From the NCBI GenBank assembly GCA_010094045.1, contig ML986600.1, positions 215,192 to 279,191 on the forward strand: 64,000 nucleotides of DNA, written 5' to 3'. The position numbers were made by a program, and so were the translations under genes. This DNA is from Lojkania enalia (taxonomy: Eukaryota; Ascomycota; Dothideomycetes; Pleosporales). Below, one piece after another: positions 36,751-49,083 of this stretch. The first letter of the stretch is position 1. The number at the start of each line of letters is the position of its first letter. Under the pieces are notes generated by a model, which had not been told where the DNA came from, made no database searches, and saw only the letters and a list, made by a program, of their open reading frames with translations.

Positions 36751-37903
36751 TTTCGTAGTCATAGAGTCAATGCACGTAATCTCTTGGAACTATGGATTTC
36801 GCTTTTAGATGGTCTAAACCTGCAATAAGCGTCAATGAGAGGTTTCTTAGTAAGCTTCGTGTATGCAATACTCAAATATAGAGCAATTCACTTTCACCGT
36901 AATGCTGAGCGTGCTAGTTGGCGAGTATTGGTATCTAGTTCATATGAATGAGACACGTACAAGTTTTGTCTACGGTAACCATCTAACCGGCCCATAGAGC
37001 AAGTTGGAGCGAGAAATTGTGGTTGGACTATTACGATGGTGTATCAACCTGGCTCCATGGGCAGTAATGGGAAATTGCTGCTAGATGCCTTGGTCCGGTG
37101 CTGCACATTTGTGTTTTACTGATGTTTAAGAGTCGAACCGACCAAATATACCAGACGGGTATCTAGTGATAGAGAGCCTTGGCCAATGGCTGGGAGTTTG
37201 TGGACGGTTCCTTAAGTACTTTGAGCTCGAGTCTTCTAGGCCGTCATGGTTCCTTTCCACCCTATCGAGTAGGGTTCAATGCCCCTGCTCTTCCAATGTG
37301 CACATTGAATCAAATACTCAAGAGCCTGGCGAATTGTTTTAAACAGAACAATAAGTGCTTTCATTTCATGTTCCCTACTCGTTTGGTCTCGCTTTCGAAC
37401 GGATTGCCGAAAGGGCGCATGTGCTGACCTATTAGGATCCGTCGAGATGCTATCTGCCACTTTGGGAAAGACCCTTTTAAAAGACTTCACAGTATCGCCG
37501 TGAAAACTTTTTTTTTATCCTAGTTACTGCTAGCTAATTCAATGTATTCAAAGGGCACAAATCGCGGCTTCAGAACTTGTCCGTCTATTTAATCCATAGT
37601 CTTTCAACTCTTTATAGCCTTCCCAAATGTGATAGAGGTAACTAATTTTCAGTGAGAGCTCTAAAGCGTAAAACAACTAACATAGTCTTTAAGATCTTCG
37701 CGGGGGTTCCAAACCAGTTTACGGTAACCCACACTCTCACTCTTAGTGGATCCGAGCATTGCAGACTGCCGATCGACAAAGCGATTGTAATAATTAAACT
37801 TAACACCCGATGCTGTGCAAGTTTAGAACTATGATTAAGAACTTCTCCCTCATGAACTAGGCATCGTACTTAGCAGAACTCTCTTTAGCTACCAGATCCA
37901 ATT
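36751..37903. other. Intergenic region between GST and MTQ2
   Basis: Convergent 3' flanks; AT-rich. Overlapping frames at 37179-37490 on both strands lack motifs. Nothing supported. Confidence 0.55.
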
Positions 37904-38671
37904 CTAGTTTTTCTGCTGCCACATCTTGACAATCTGTAGTCTTTCCCAGCCGGCCTTTTTCCCGCTCGTTCCTATAGTTTCCGCCTTCCAACCGGTGCCC
38001 CAATCTCTGACACACTGCTTGACTTTTTCCGGCTTATTCTGGGCACATAAGAGAAGGTATGCCACTCCTCTGTCAAAGCTCAAAATTTGCGGGATCTGCT
38101 CGAGCATTCGATTTGTTACTTCCATGCCGTCGATGCCTCCTGCGTATGCCAATTCTAGTAGATACGAGTCTTGTTCGAATGTTGTCGACGTTTGGCCGGC
38201 TGGAAGGTCATTGTAGGAATCATGGCGAGAGAAGTCGGGAAGCCTGGTTGGAACATACGGAGGGTTGAAGATGAGGAGGTCAATTGTATGGGGCCGGAGA
38301 GAAGATGCTAGGTCGCTGTTGACGACATCGAGGAAGATAGAAGTTTGGGCAGATTTCACCGCATTGTGAATGGTCTTTGAGGCAGCCTGACAGGCGAAGC
38401 TATTGATGTCAGTCCCGAGTGTCAGTACATCGTGGCGACCAAAGATGATCTCGGCGTTGGCGGCAACGAAGGCCAGAACAACCCCAGAGCCGACTCCCAC
38501 TTCAACGACCAAAGGTGAGCTTGAAGGCTGCTTAGAGGCGGCGTCGAACCGATCGTGGAGGAAAGCTGTTTCATCGGCAGACGATAGAGTGTCTAACAGC
38601 AAATAGGAGTCCTCGGCTGGTTCGTAGACGCGGTCAAAGTCCACATGGGATGTGGACGGGGTTGGCAGCAT
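37904..38671 (-). CDS. MTQ2: eRF1 glutamine methyltransferase catalytic subunit Mtq2 (HemK2/N6AMT1 family)
   Basis: Single exon, 255 aa. It opens with FDRVYEPAEDSYLLLDTL, the family N-terminus. The SAM-binding glycine motif VEVGVGSG is at 56-63, acidic GTDIN at 86-90 and the catalytic NPPY at 136-139, followed by the substrate loop and GGIDGMEV. With the zinc-binding partner Trm112, Mtq2 methylates the Gln of the GGQ motif in release factor eRF1 in the cytosol. The gene is head to head with SDHAF3, the starts only 161 bases apart. Confidence 0.95.
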   Translation of the reverse strand: MLPTPSTSHVDFDRVYEPAEDSYLLLDTLSSADETAFLHDRFDAASKQPSSSPLVVEVGVGSGVVLAFVAANAEIIFGRHDVLTLGTDINSFACQAASKTIHNAVKSAQTSIFLDVVNSDLASSLRPHTIDLLIFNPPYVPTRLPDFSRHDSYNDLPAGQTSTTFEQDSYLLELAYAGGIDGMEVTNRMLEQIPQILSFDRGVAYLLLCAQNKPEKVKQCVRDWGTGWKAETIGTSGKKAGWERLQIVKMWQQKN

Positions 38672-38832
38672 GGCTTGAGGTCGGCGGTTTTAACATTGAG
38701 GCAGGTCAAAGTGTCCAATGAGACAACGGTTAGGTAATCAGCGAAGTCATGATTTTCTTCCGAACATCTTTCCTTCAACTTTCCTTTCCCTCAATTCATC
38801 GCAAATTGTGGTTCATATAGTCACTAAGAAAT
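38672..38832. promoter_or_regulatory. Bidirectional promoter MTQ2 / SDHAF3
   Basis: Only 161 bases separate the two divergent ATGs, so both promoters and 5' leaders must share this interval. No TATA box is evident on either strand. Confidence 0.6.
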
Positions 38833-39405
38833 ATGAGGGTTTATCAAAAGCTCCTCGCAACGGCTACGGATGCAGGCGCATCGAAACCGTTCAGACGGGC
38901 TCCAATGGCCCTTTTACCTCCAATTCCTTTATATCGGCGTATACTCCGCATACATCGCAAATTGCCGCTGGAGCAACGGCTGCTTGGAGATATGTATGCG
39001 AAGTCAGAATTTAGAGCTCACAAAAATGCGGATAATCCAGTGCATATTGTAAGCTACAGATGGTAGCATCGGCTGGTCCTCGATTCACGTATCTTAGATT
39101 GGTTTTCTTACCGAATGGCAATTGTACGCTCAGCAATTGGAAGGAGATGCCTGGAGAGAAGCAAAAATGGATAAAACGAAAATTGAAAAAATGAGTGGTG
39201 AGTACCACCATGGCCTTATATCACTACTTTCACCTTGGCTCTTCCACCTGAACCCGGAAGCCACGGGACGACCGCGCACCACAACACCAACTAAAACCTT
39301 CCAGATCAGCAAATCGGTCAACTTTACGAATTAATGCAGGCTATTCAGAAAGGGGAATCGGTAGCAGAAGATATTGAGGTCGACCCGAAAAGGAAGGTAG
39401 AGTGA
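38833..39405 (+). CDS. Succinate dehydrogenase assembly factor 3, mitochondrial (Acn9/Sdh7)
   Basis: Three exons, join(38833..39048, 39098..39197, 39305..39405), give 138 aa. Residues 1-25 are basic with Arg and Ser, as in a mitochondrial presequence. The LYR motif is in LLPPIPLYRRILRIHRKLP (LYR at 33-35). It continues with EFRAHKNADNPVHI, then IGFLTEWQLYAQQLEG and QIGQLYELMQAI across two junctions. The protein works in the mitochondrial matrix, chaperoning the iron-sulfur subunit of complex II; yeast mutants fail to use acetate. Both introns have canonical ends. Confidence 0.95.
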
Positions 39406-39796
39406 AGGGCGAGGTCATCCGCTGACGACCAAACAGAGCTGCATTCACGGGCCAGGGAGAGAATGCGAACACATTGAACGGTACAGCCAGATCGCGTGGC
39501 CTAGTGCTCATCCATTCAATAAGTAGGTCCCCAACCCTCCTGTGACTTCCACGCATGTGTGAATGGACACCGAAATTTACGGACCCAGATGGTCCCCCTT
39601 GTATATAGCCAACCATCAGACAGTCTGTCTGCGAGACACATAATCGAAGCACTGTCAGCAAAACTAGCTTATGTCTCTCGACTATCTGTCGACTCCCGTT
39701 AAAGGATAGCTCAGGGTGCAAATACCTTCAGTCGATTGCCTCATCCAACTCCTACAACATCGCTCCACTGAGTACTGAAATCCTCCGGTTTCCAGG
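39406..39796. other. Spacer between SDHAF3 and the Cys-rich gene
   Basis: 391 bases, co-directional genes on both sides. A minus-strand frame spans it but lacks motifs. Nothing supported beyond UTR and promoter. Confidence 0.55.
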
Positions 39797-40255
39797 ATGT
39801 GCCTATGCGTTGAATACAACTCGCCAACCTGTCAACACGCCTGGCTCTCTCTCAAAGACCCATGCGGACCGGGTCATAACCTTGTCACATGCGGCCACCT
39901 TACGCTTCATCACTCGAGCCTAGCACCGGACTTTTGTTGCCCCATATGTGACGGCACCATTCAGGATGATCGCACTATCCAAGTGATGTACCACGAAAGG
40001 AATATGTCTGGGCCTACATCTAGATACTATGAGAAGGGGATGTATGTAACTTGGTCCAGACACTCCGACACGGGCATGTTCGGGCCTTCGTTCAGACGTT
40101 ATGACAGCCATATGTTTGAGCCTTCGTGCAGACCTTCATTTTTCAACTCTAGATCCTCTCGGGGGTACAGAAACGGCGGAGGAAAGAGATTTTACCATCA
40201 TCGGCGGGAAACATTTAGCGAAAGTACGCCTATGAATAGTTGCACGGTCATGTGA
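39797..40255 (+). CDS. Cys-rich orphan protein, 152 aa
   Basis: ATG-initiated single-exon frame. The N-terminal 55 residues read MCLCVEYNSPTCQHAWL, then GHNLVTCGHLTLHH and DFCCPICDG, giving C-x-C, a CQH and a CCPIC pair that could bind zinc. The C-terminal 90 residues are rich in Arg, Tyr, Ser and Met with imperfect repeats around MFGPSFRRYDSHMFEPS. The opening resembles a recurrent class of small fungal orphans with a clustered-Cys N-terminus. No signal peptide. Function unknown; a real gene is likely because of the clean start and the cysteine pattern, but this is not certain. Confidence 0.55.
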   Translation: MCLCVEYNSPTCQHAWLSLKDPCGPGHNLVTCGHLTLHHSSLAPDFCCPICDGTIQDDRTIQVMYHERNMSGPTSRYYEKGMYVTWSRHSDTGMFGPSFRRYDSHMFEPSCRPSFFNSRSSRGYRNGGGKRFYHHRRETFSESTPMNSCTVM

Positions 40256-40865
40256 GGGCTGATACAGCATTCTTCAATAGTAAATTGCGCCATCTGTGTG
40301 GGATTGTGTGGTAGATTGTTCTACACTCTTCGCCGGGCTTGGGTACAGTACGATTAAAAGTAGTCAGGATGGATATGATGCGGCTAGCTCTGTGAAGGCA
40401 CGGCGAGGTGCATTTTGGGCATGGCGAGTCACAAGACGTCTCTGGCATAATTGACTAACGGATCTCGAATCCAGTTGCTCATAGAAGATAATCAATGGTG
40501 TCCCTCCGAACTTGCGCTTTTAATATGATATATTCGGCAGGTGAGATAGTCAGCCAATCGGTATCTTGACGGGCAATGCCGGCCAGCAGCCTGCCTGGCG
40601 AAACGTGGGACACGTCAAACCGCGTCTCTTCTCTAGCACTCCGCTCCTCCGCATCTAACAATCGGTGGAGAGGGGCGCGCGACCCTTTCGCAAAGCAAAG
40701 ATTCCATAAGACGCAACGTTGCAACAGCATCCTGCCAGCCTGTCCAGTTGTTAGGCACCCACGGGGTACCACTAGAGACGTCACCGATTACCGCGCCCAA
40801 GCTTCCCCGAAGGAACAAGCGACATCACGATACCACTTGACTCTCCTCCTACAATCGCAAACAGA
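40256..40865. other. Intergenic region upstream of PKR1
   Basis: 610 bases. Plus and minus frames around 40480-40820 overlap each other and have no domain. It should contain the PKR1 promoter. Confidence 0.55.
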
Positions 40866-41501
40866 ATGGCATCTTTCTTTGAGAACCTCTGGGAATCAAT
40901 CTTCACTCCTGGCCCCACGCCGACGCTCCTCGTCGCAACGAATGCCACCTTCGCAGCCCTACAGCTTCTACTCCTGGTCCTCGTCGTCGCAACATACAGC
41001 ATTCACTTCGTTGTTCTCTCCGGCCTAACTGCGGGCCTCTGGTGGGCTATCAACTGGTTTGCGGGCGAGATCCGCGCCGCACAGGCGAAGGAGGAAGAAG
41101 CCAAGCGCATTCGAGAGGCTAGAAGGGAGAGGGAGAAGGAGAAGAAAGGCGTGGGTGCCGGGAGTGAGGTGGAGGCGATGGATACGGGCGATGATACCGA
41201 AGTAGAGACGGAGGTGGAGGAGAAATCCAAGCCAAAAACGAAGCCTGCGACTCGTGCACCGCGCCCTGAGACCCAGAGCACCGTGTTTGTTGAGAAGCCT
41301 ATCGACGCAGAGGGCAGGGGATCCACGCCGGTGCAGATTTCGTCTGGCCCAGCGGCCGCGAGCACGACTGGGGCGTCTACCAGACTTGCTCCTATGGTGG
41401 ATGATGCGGTAAAGAAGAGGAAGAGCCTGGGTGAGTCAACGGGTGAGCTGAGCACTGATAGTGAGTGGGAGAAGCTCTCCCAGGACTCAGGGGAAAGATG
41501 A
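40866..41501 (+). CDS. PKR1: V-ATPase assembly factor Pkr1 (ER membrane)
   Basis: Single exon, 211 aa. The first 65 residues hold the whole conserved domain: NLWESIFTPGPTPTLLVATN and then two membrane segments covering about residues 24-67, the first with LQLLLLVLVVATYSIHFV. The remainder is a charged cytosolic tail with a Lys/Arg/Glu-rich coil (about 70-97), acidic repeats and Ser/Thr-rich low complexity. In yeast, Pkr1 supports assembly of the V0 sector of the vacuolar ATPase in the ER. The tail is longer than in yeast, as usual in filamentous fungi. Confidence 0.92.
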   Translation: MASFFENLWESIFTPGPTPTLLVATNATFAALQLLLLVLVVATYSIHFVVLSGLTAGLWWAINWFAGEIRAAQAKEEEAKRIREARREREKEKKGVGAGSEVEAMDTGDDTEVETEVEEKSKPKTKPATRAPRPETQSTVFVEKPIDAEGRGSTPVQISSGPAAASTTGASTRLAPMVDDAVKKRKSLGESTGELSTDSEWEKLSQDSGER

Positions 41502-42072
41502 TGGATGCTTGTAGATTCCGATACCCCCCACCGCACGGTCTAGACGGCTGTTGGCTACGTCTCTTTCCTTTTAATAGAGATCCATTGTTAAACATTTCAT
41601 CCCCAGGTCTCCAGGGTTCCCTAGGTACAGTCCAATTCATGCACGTGACGACGCGATTGAGCCTGCCACTGGCCTCCCGCTCGGTGTAGAGCACAAATAC
41701 CAATATCCCCAGCTGCGTTGCATCGCAATCCACGTAGGCTGTCTGTTTGTTTCCCTTAGGCAGCACAATTTCTGCCTTGCGATGGCCGAGTTGCGCGGAG
41801 TGATGGCGTGAACCCCGGCTCGTGCTTGACCGTGCCCCGCGATCAAGAGCCCTGGAGGCGCCGATATATAATATATCCATCACAGCACCCGTTCACGCAC
41901 ACTCGAAACTGCGAACACAAACGCTGGGTTGCGCATCACACCAATGAAACACCGTCGCCTTTTCCCATGCCGATAGAGGGCCGCGCACCCCATAACTTGC
42001 TACAGCCGCCTCTCCGCAACCCCGCGCCGCCGTCGCCCTTGCTGCTCTGCAAAACCTACCCACTTTGTCGCC
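41502..42072. other. Intergenic region between PKR1 and the AMSH-like gene
   Basis: Co-directional spacer with the 3' end of PKR1 and the promoter of the AMSH-like gene. It is open in one plus frame, but that frame has no conserved block before the true start at 42073. Confidence 0.6.
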
Positions 42073-43908
42073 ATGGCTTCATTGGGGGCACCCTTGAGCG
42101 TCCAGGACGTCGTAGAGCAGGCGAAAAACTTCGAATACAATGTCCATATCCCCCTCCGGTACTGGCTCCGCACAGCGGATACTATGCAGAAGGAGGTATG
42201 TTGTCCAGTCTCCCACGAGAGCAGCCGTTCACAGCGTCTCAGGCTCAAGTCTACGAAGCAGAAGGCAACGACCCGCAAACCTACCTCCTCCTCTACCGTC
42301 ATGCACAGCTCGTCCTCAACCACCTCGCGAAACACCCCGATAGGACATTGCCGGAGAATAAAAAAGGGCTGCAGGCGGCGAAGAATGCCGTCCAGAGCGA
42401 TCTTGAAAAACTTGAGGTCATCGCGCCGCGGATACGGAAGAGACATTCAGAGCTTGTAGAAAGACGAAGAGCACAGCAAAAAGCGCTGGAGGCGCTGGAA
42501 GGTCAGCATGCCCGTATAGAGGAATTTCCCCAAGAGTTGGATGGCCAAATAGTGGATCGGGCACCGAAACGAGGGTCATTTACAAAAACAACCTTAGATG
42601 CCGGAGAGAATCGATCACTAGCGGCAAAGCTTGCGCAACGAGAGGTTCGTCGCAGAGATGCAGCGCGGAGAAGCGTTAGGCAAGCTGGCGTCACGGAAGA
42701 GCAGGAGCAGGAGCGGCGGACGGGGGGCATGTGGGGAGACTGGGAGAAGGAATTGCGACGAGAAAGCAGCGAAGCGGACGATGATCTATCTGCTCAAATA
42801 CAGGAGGTGGCTCGCATACAGAATGGCCAGAGAGCGCCGCCAAACTTCTCAGTGAGATGTCTATTCAATAAATGGTGTAGCCTGATTTGCTAACCAAACG
42901 CAGCGTCCAACATCCATTCAATCAACTTCCCCATACCGTTATCCAACAGTGCCCCACCACACTGCCCAAGAACGCTGGTCAAGCTCTGACACAAGGCCGC
43001 CATATCCAGGCCCCGCGTCCGTCCCCGCCCGTCCACCCAAAGAATTCCCCCTAGATACGACTCCACGACCCCCAGCTCTCCCTCCCAAACCACCTAAAGC
43101 TCCAACCTCTACCCCACCTGACGACCGATTTGAGCATCCTCGGCCTCCCCCTATACCGGGCAAATACCCAGAACCTGTCCCAGCCCCACCCCCTATCCCG
43201 GGAAAATACTCCATCGACGATAGGCCAAGTCCCTCCTCCAGAGGAGATTCGGAAGATCTGGACGAATTCAACTTCAAACCGGCCGCCTACCTAGAGAACG
43301 GGGAACCTCTCCGCACCGTCTTCCTTCCCCCAACTCTTCGTCACCAATTTCTCTCTTGTGCATCAAAGAACACACGCCTCAATCTCGAGACGTGCGGCAT
43401 CCTATGTGGCATCCTAAAGTCCAACGCATTATTCATTACCCGTCTCGTTATTCCGGAACAAACATCAACATCAGATACCTGTGAGACAGTTAATGAGCAA
43501 GAGCTGTTCGATTACTGCGACAAAGAGGAGCTCATGGTACTGGGCTGGATACACACCCATCCTACTCAGACTTGTTTTATGAGTAGCAGGGATCTACACA
43601 CGCACGTGGGATACCAGGTTATGATGCCGGAGAGTATTGCGATTGTTTGTGCGCCGACTAAGGAACCTAGGTACGTCTTTCAAACGCGCTACTCTTGGGC
43701 TATGCTGACGGTATTGTATAGTTGGGGAATATTCCGCCTCACTGATCCACCCGGCAAACAGGTAATCCTAAACTGTAGTCAACCAGGCATCTTCCACCCA
43801 CATAGCGTTGATAACATTTATACCGATGCGTTGAATCCAGGTCACGTTGTCGAGTTACCTCAAGCACCGCTCGAAGTCGTGGATATGCGGCCTAAGAAGC
43901 AATTTTGA
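42073..43908 (+). CDS. AMSH/STAMBP-type JAMM deubiquitinase
   Basis: Four exons, join(42073..42195, 42243..42851, 42904..43670, 43722..43908), give 561 aa. The N-terminal half is a helical USP8-dimerisation/MIT-like region (VQDVVEQAKNFEYN, then LLLYRHAQLVLNHLAKHPD) with coiled-coil stretches. A Pro-rich linker (about 265-350) has several PxxP runs. The C-terminal MPN+ domain carries E406 in LETCGILCG and H461, H463 and D474 in GWIHTHPTQTCFMSSRD, the full JAMM zinc signature. Such enzymes cleave Lys63-linked ubiquitin chains from cargo at endosomes with ESCRT components. The ATG at 42073 opens the conserved MASLGAPLSVQ block. Confidence 0.94.
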
Positions 43909-44015
43909 GAACAGAAGGGCTGATTCATGGGCCCGACGACAGGAACATACCTACGACATAGGGGTTGAACGAGGAGATTTGCTAATTCAACCTTGCATAG
44001 CGAGGCGTTGAACCT

Positions 44016-44047
<32 letters not shown>

Positions 44048-44270
44048 AATTAGATAGATACCACAGAGAGCAATCTTCCAAATCAATCATCACAACATTA
44101 GGGGATCCAACGGTCCTCATTTGCACAACACCCGCTCTTAATTGAATGTGATGAGTAGATTGATGTCCATCAGGACGCTCTATATAGTCATAATACTTGA
44201 CTAATCGGTAGGCCACCCTAGTATATCCCCACGACGCCATTGCCGCGGATATCGTAGCCTGTTAAAAGGT
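43909..44270. other. Convergent 3' spacer with T30 tract
   Basis: 362 bases between convergent genes; dominated by the T30 run at 44017-44046. Nothing else recognised. Confidence 0.6.
44017..44046. repeat. Homopolymer T30
   Basis: Thirty consecutive T residues between the 3' ends of the AMSH-like and AMMECR1 genes. Length may vary between assemblies. Confidence 0.9.
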
Positions 44271-47276
<3,006 letters not shown>

Positions 47277-48194
47277 CTAATGTTCTCTATCGTTCATGGC
47301 TTCTTGAGCATGCTGCAGGTTTGCCTGACGTTGGCGCAGCCTCTCTTGAATGACCTGCTCTGCTGTCTCAGCACCCCTCGTGCCTGGGCTGGTCAATGGT
47401 GGTGTACGATTAGCGGTGTCAAGCACATCCTCATCGAACGTCATGCCATCAATCATCTTCGCTTCCTGTTTCTGTTGCTCCGTGCTTGAAGTGGTCTGCG
47501 TGGTGCCCGAGCTGCTTGGCATGCTAACTCCAGTCATCGGACTGGGCACTTGATCCCTCATATACGGCGGCACCGCGCTGGCCTTGCTCACAGCCGGGCT
47601 CCCTATCAGGCTCTGCTGTCTTGCCGGCGTCCTGGCGCCCTCGCCGAATCCGACCAGGGACGCAGCCTCGTCACTAAAACCGCCCATGCTGGACGTCTCG
47701 TTGTCCTGATCCTCACTCATTCGGTCTGGATCATACACATCACTGCCGCTAGCCCACGTTGTACGGCCGCCGACGCTACCAGTCGCACTTGCGCTTCCAA
47801 CGGTGCTGCGCTCGCGGTATAACTGCGGCTGATTGTTTGCATCGAAGTAGCCTGGGGGCGGCTGGTTCGCGCTTCCGGGAGTAAGGCCATGTGGATGACG
47901 GCCGGTCACAGCAACTCGCTCGAGGCCTGCAAGACGTGAAATGCGATCAGCGCGCTCAGCGTCAGCGGGGAGGTGATGATGGGGAAAGTGGCCTCGGTGG
48001 CCGTCCTTGATGGCAACGGTCGAGAGCTCAGACATGGTGGTAGTGGTGGAATTGGGAGTGCCCCTACATTGCAGCATCAGTCAGTCGTCAAATGCGCCCG
48101 ACGGGGAGTGCAAGCGGCTGCCTTACGGTACATCTGGGGTCGCCGGGTCCGATGGCGGCGGGGGAAGATTGATCAGAGTAGGAGGTGCGGCCAT
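47277..48194 (-). CDS. Uncharacterised conserved-looking low-complexity protein, 284 aa
   Basis: Two exons, complement(47277..48063, 48127..48194). The start MAAPPTLINLPPPPSDP is Pro-rich; the junction gives TPDVPGTPNSTTTT, and MSELSTVAIKDGHRGH follows. A compact block, ERADRISRLAGLERVAVTG, is probably the most constrained part. Later come GFSDEAASLVGFGEGA and a C-terminal AETAEQVIQERLRQRQ helix. The rest is disordered Ser, Thr, Pro and Gly sequence. I have the impression of similar proteins across Pezizomycotina but cannot name a function; a nuclear or regulatory role would be a guess. An alternative start is the internal ATG at MSELST. Confidence 0.7.
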
Positions 48195-49083
48195 TGTGGG
48201 TGGGCTTTGGTTGTTATTGGGGTTGGCTGGGTTGTGTTCTCGAGGGGCAGGAGAACTGGTGGTCAAGGGACGGGCTTCGAAAGGTACGGGGGAGGGAGCT
48301 GCGAGTGACGTAGTGGGGTGATTGGGCGCCCCGAGTGGCTCCAGGGAATGCAAGGGCGAGTCACAGGGGCAGCACAGGATCAGCGCAACTCAAAAAGGGA
48401 CTGCTCTAGCCAGGCGCGCGAGTGAGAATCGTGTCGGGCAGCCCATACCTGGGTGTCCATAGACCTGAGCCTCATGTTCCAGGCGCTGGCGCGGTCGCGC
48501 CTCATTGCTGCTGCCAGTGCAGGGCTTGGCAGTGACGTTGCCGTACTGCAGGGTCCTCCCCGACTCTAGGGGCCGCTCATTGGCCGCCCGCAGGCACAAA
48601 CCATGCCTCCCTTTTGCTGGCAACGCAGACGCATGCCGTTCTTTATCTCGATGGCGCGTCTGCATCCGAGGGTCAATCTAAAAAGCTGCGCCGGCATGTG
48701 AGTCGTGCCAGGGCGCATACCATTACCTGGGCTAGCTCGAGACGGCAGACCGGCCGGCCCTGCAGTGCAACTCAGCCTTCCAGCAGCCGCGATCCGACCT
48801 CTCCCCTAATTCCGTTTCAGGTCGAGAGCGAAATGCCACGGCCATCTAGCAGACTGCCCAGGTGCTCATGCTCAGGAGCTCCCCCTGGCGCGGAAGGACA
48901 TGCGGAATCAATTCCATGTCGCCGCGCTACCCCGCAAATCCGGGGTAGTTGGAATCGGCTACTGCACTGATCCGCCATTGGGCGAAGCCGCTGTCCAGCA
49001 AACGTCCATCATGTATAAGACCCAGGCCACGGCCTCTCCTCTGTGACCGACTTCAGCAATTCCCGCGCTCCTCAGCATCCGAC
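48195..49083. other. Divergent intergenic region upstream of the MFS gene
   Basis: 889 GC-richer bases with overlapping open frames on both strands but no domain or consistent start. It should contain both promoters. Confidence 0.55.

Noticed and set aside
48614..48970. 118-codon frame upstream of the MFS gene
   Set aside because: Starts at TTG and shows only composition-driven Arg/Ser/Pro sequence; the real start of the MFS protein is at 49084.
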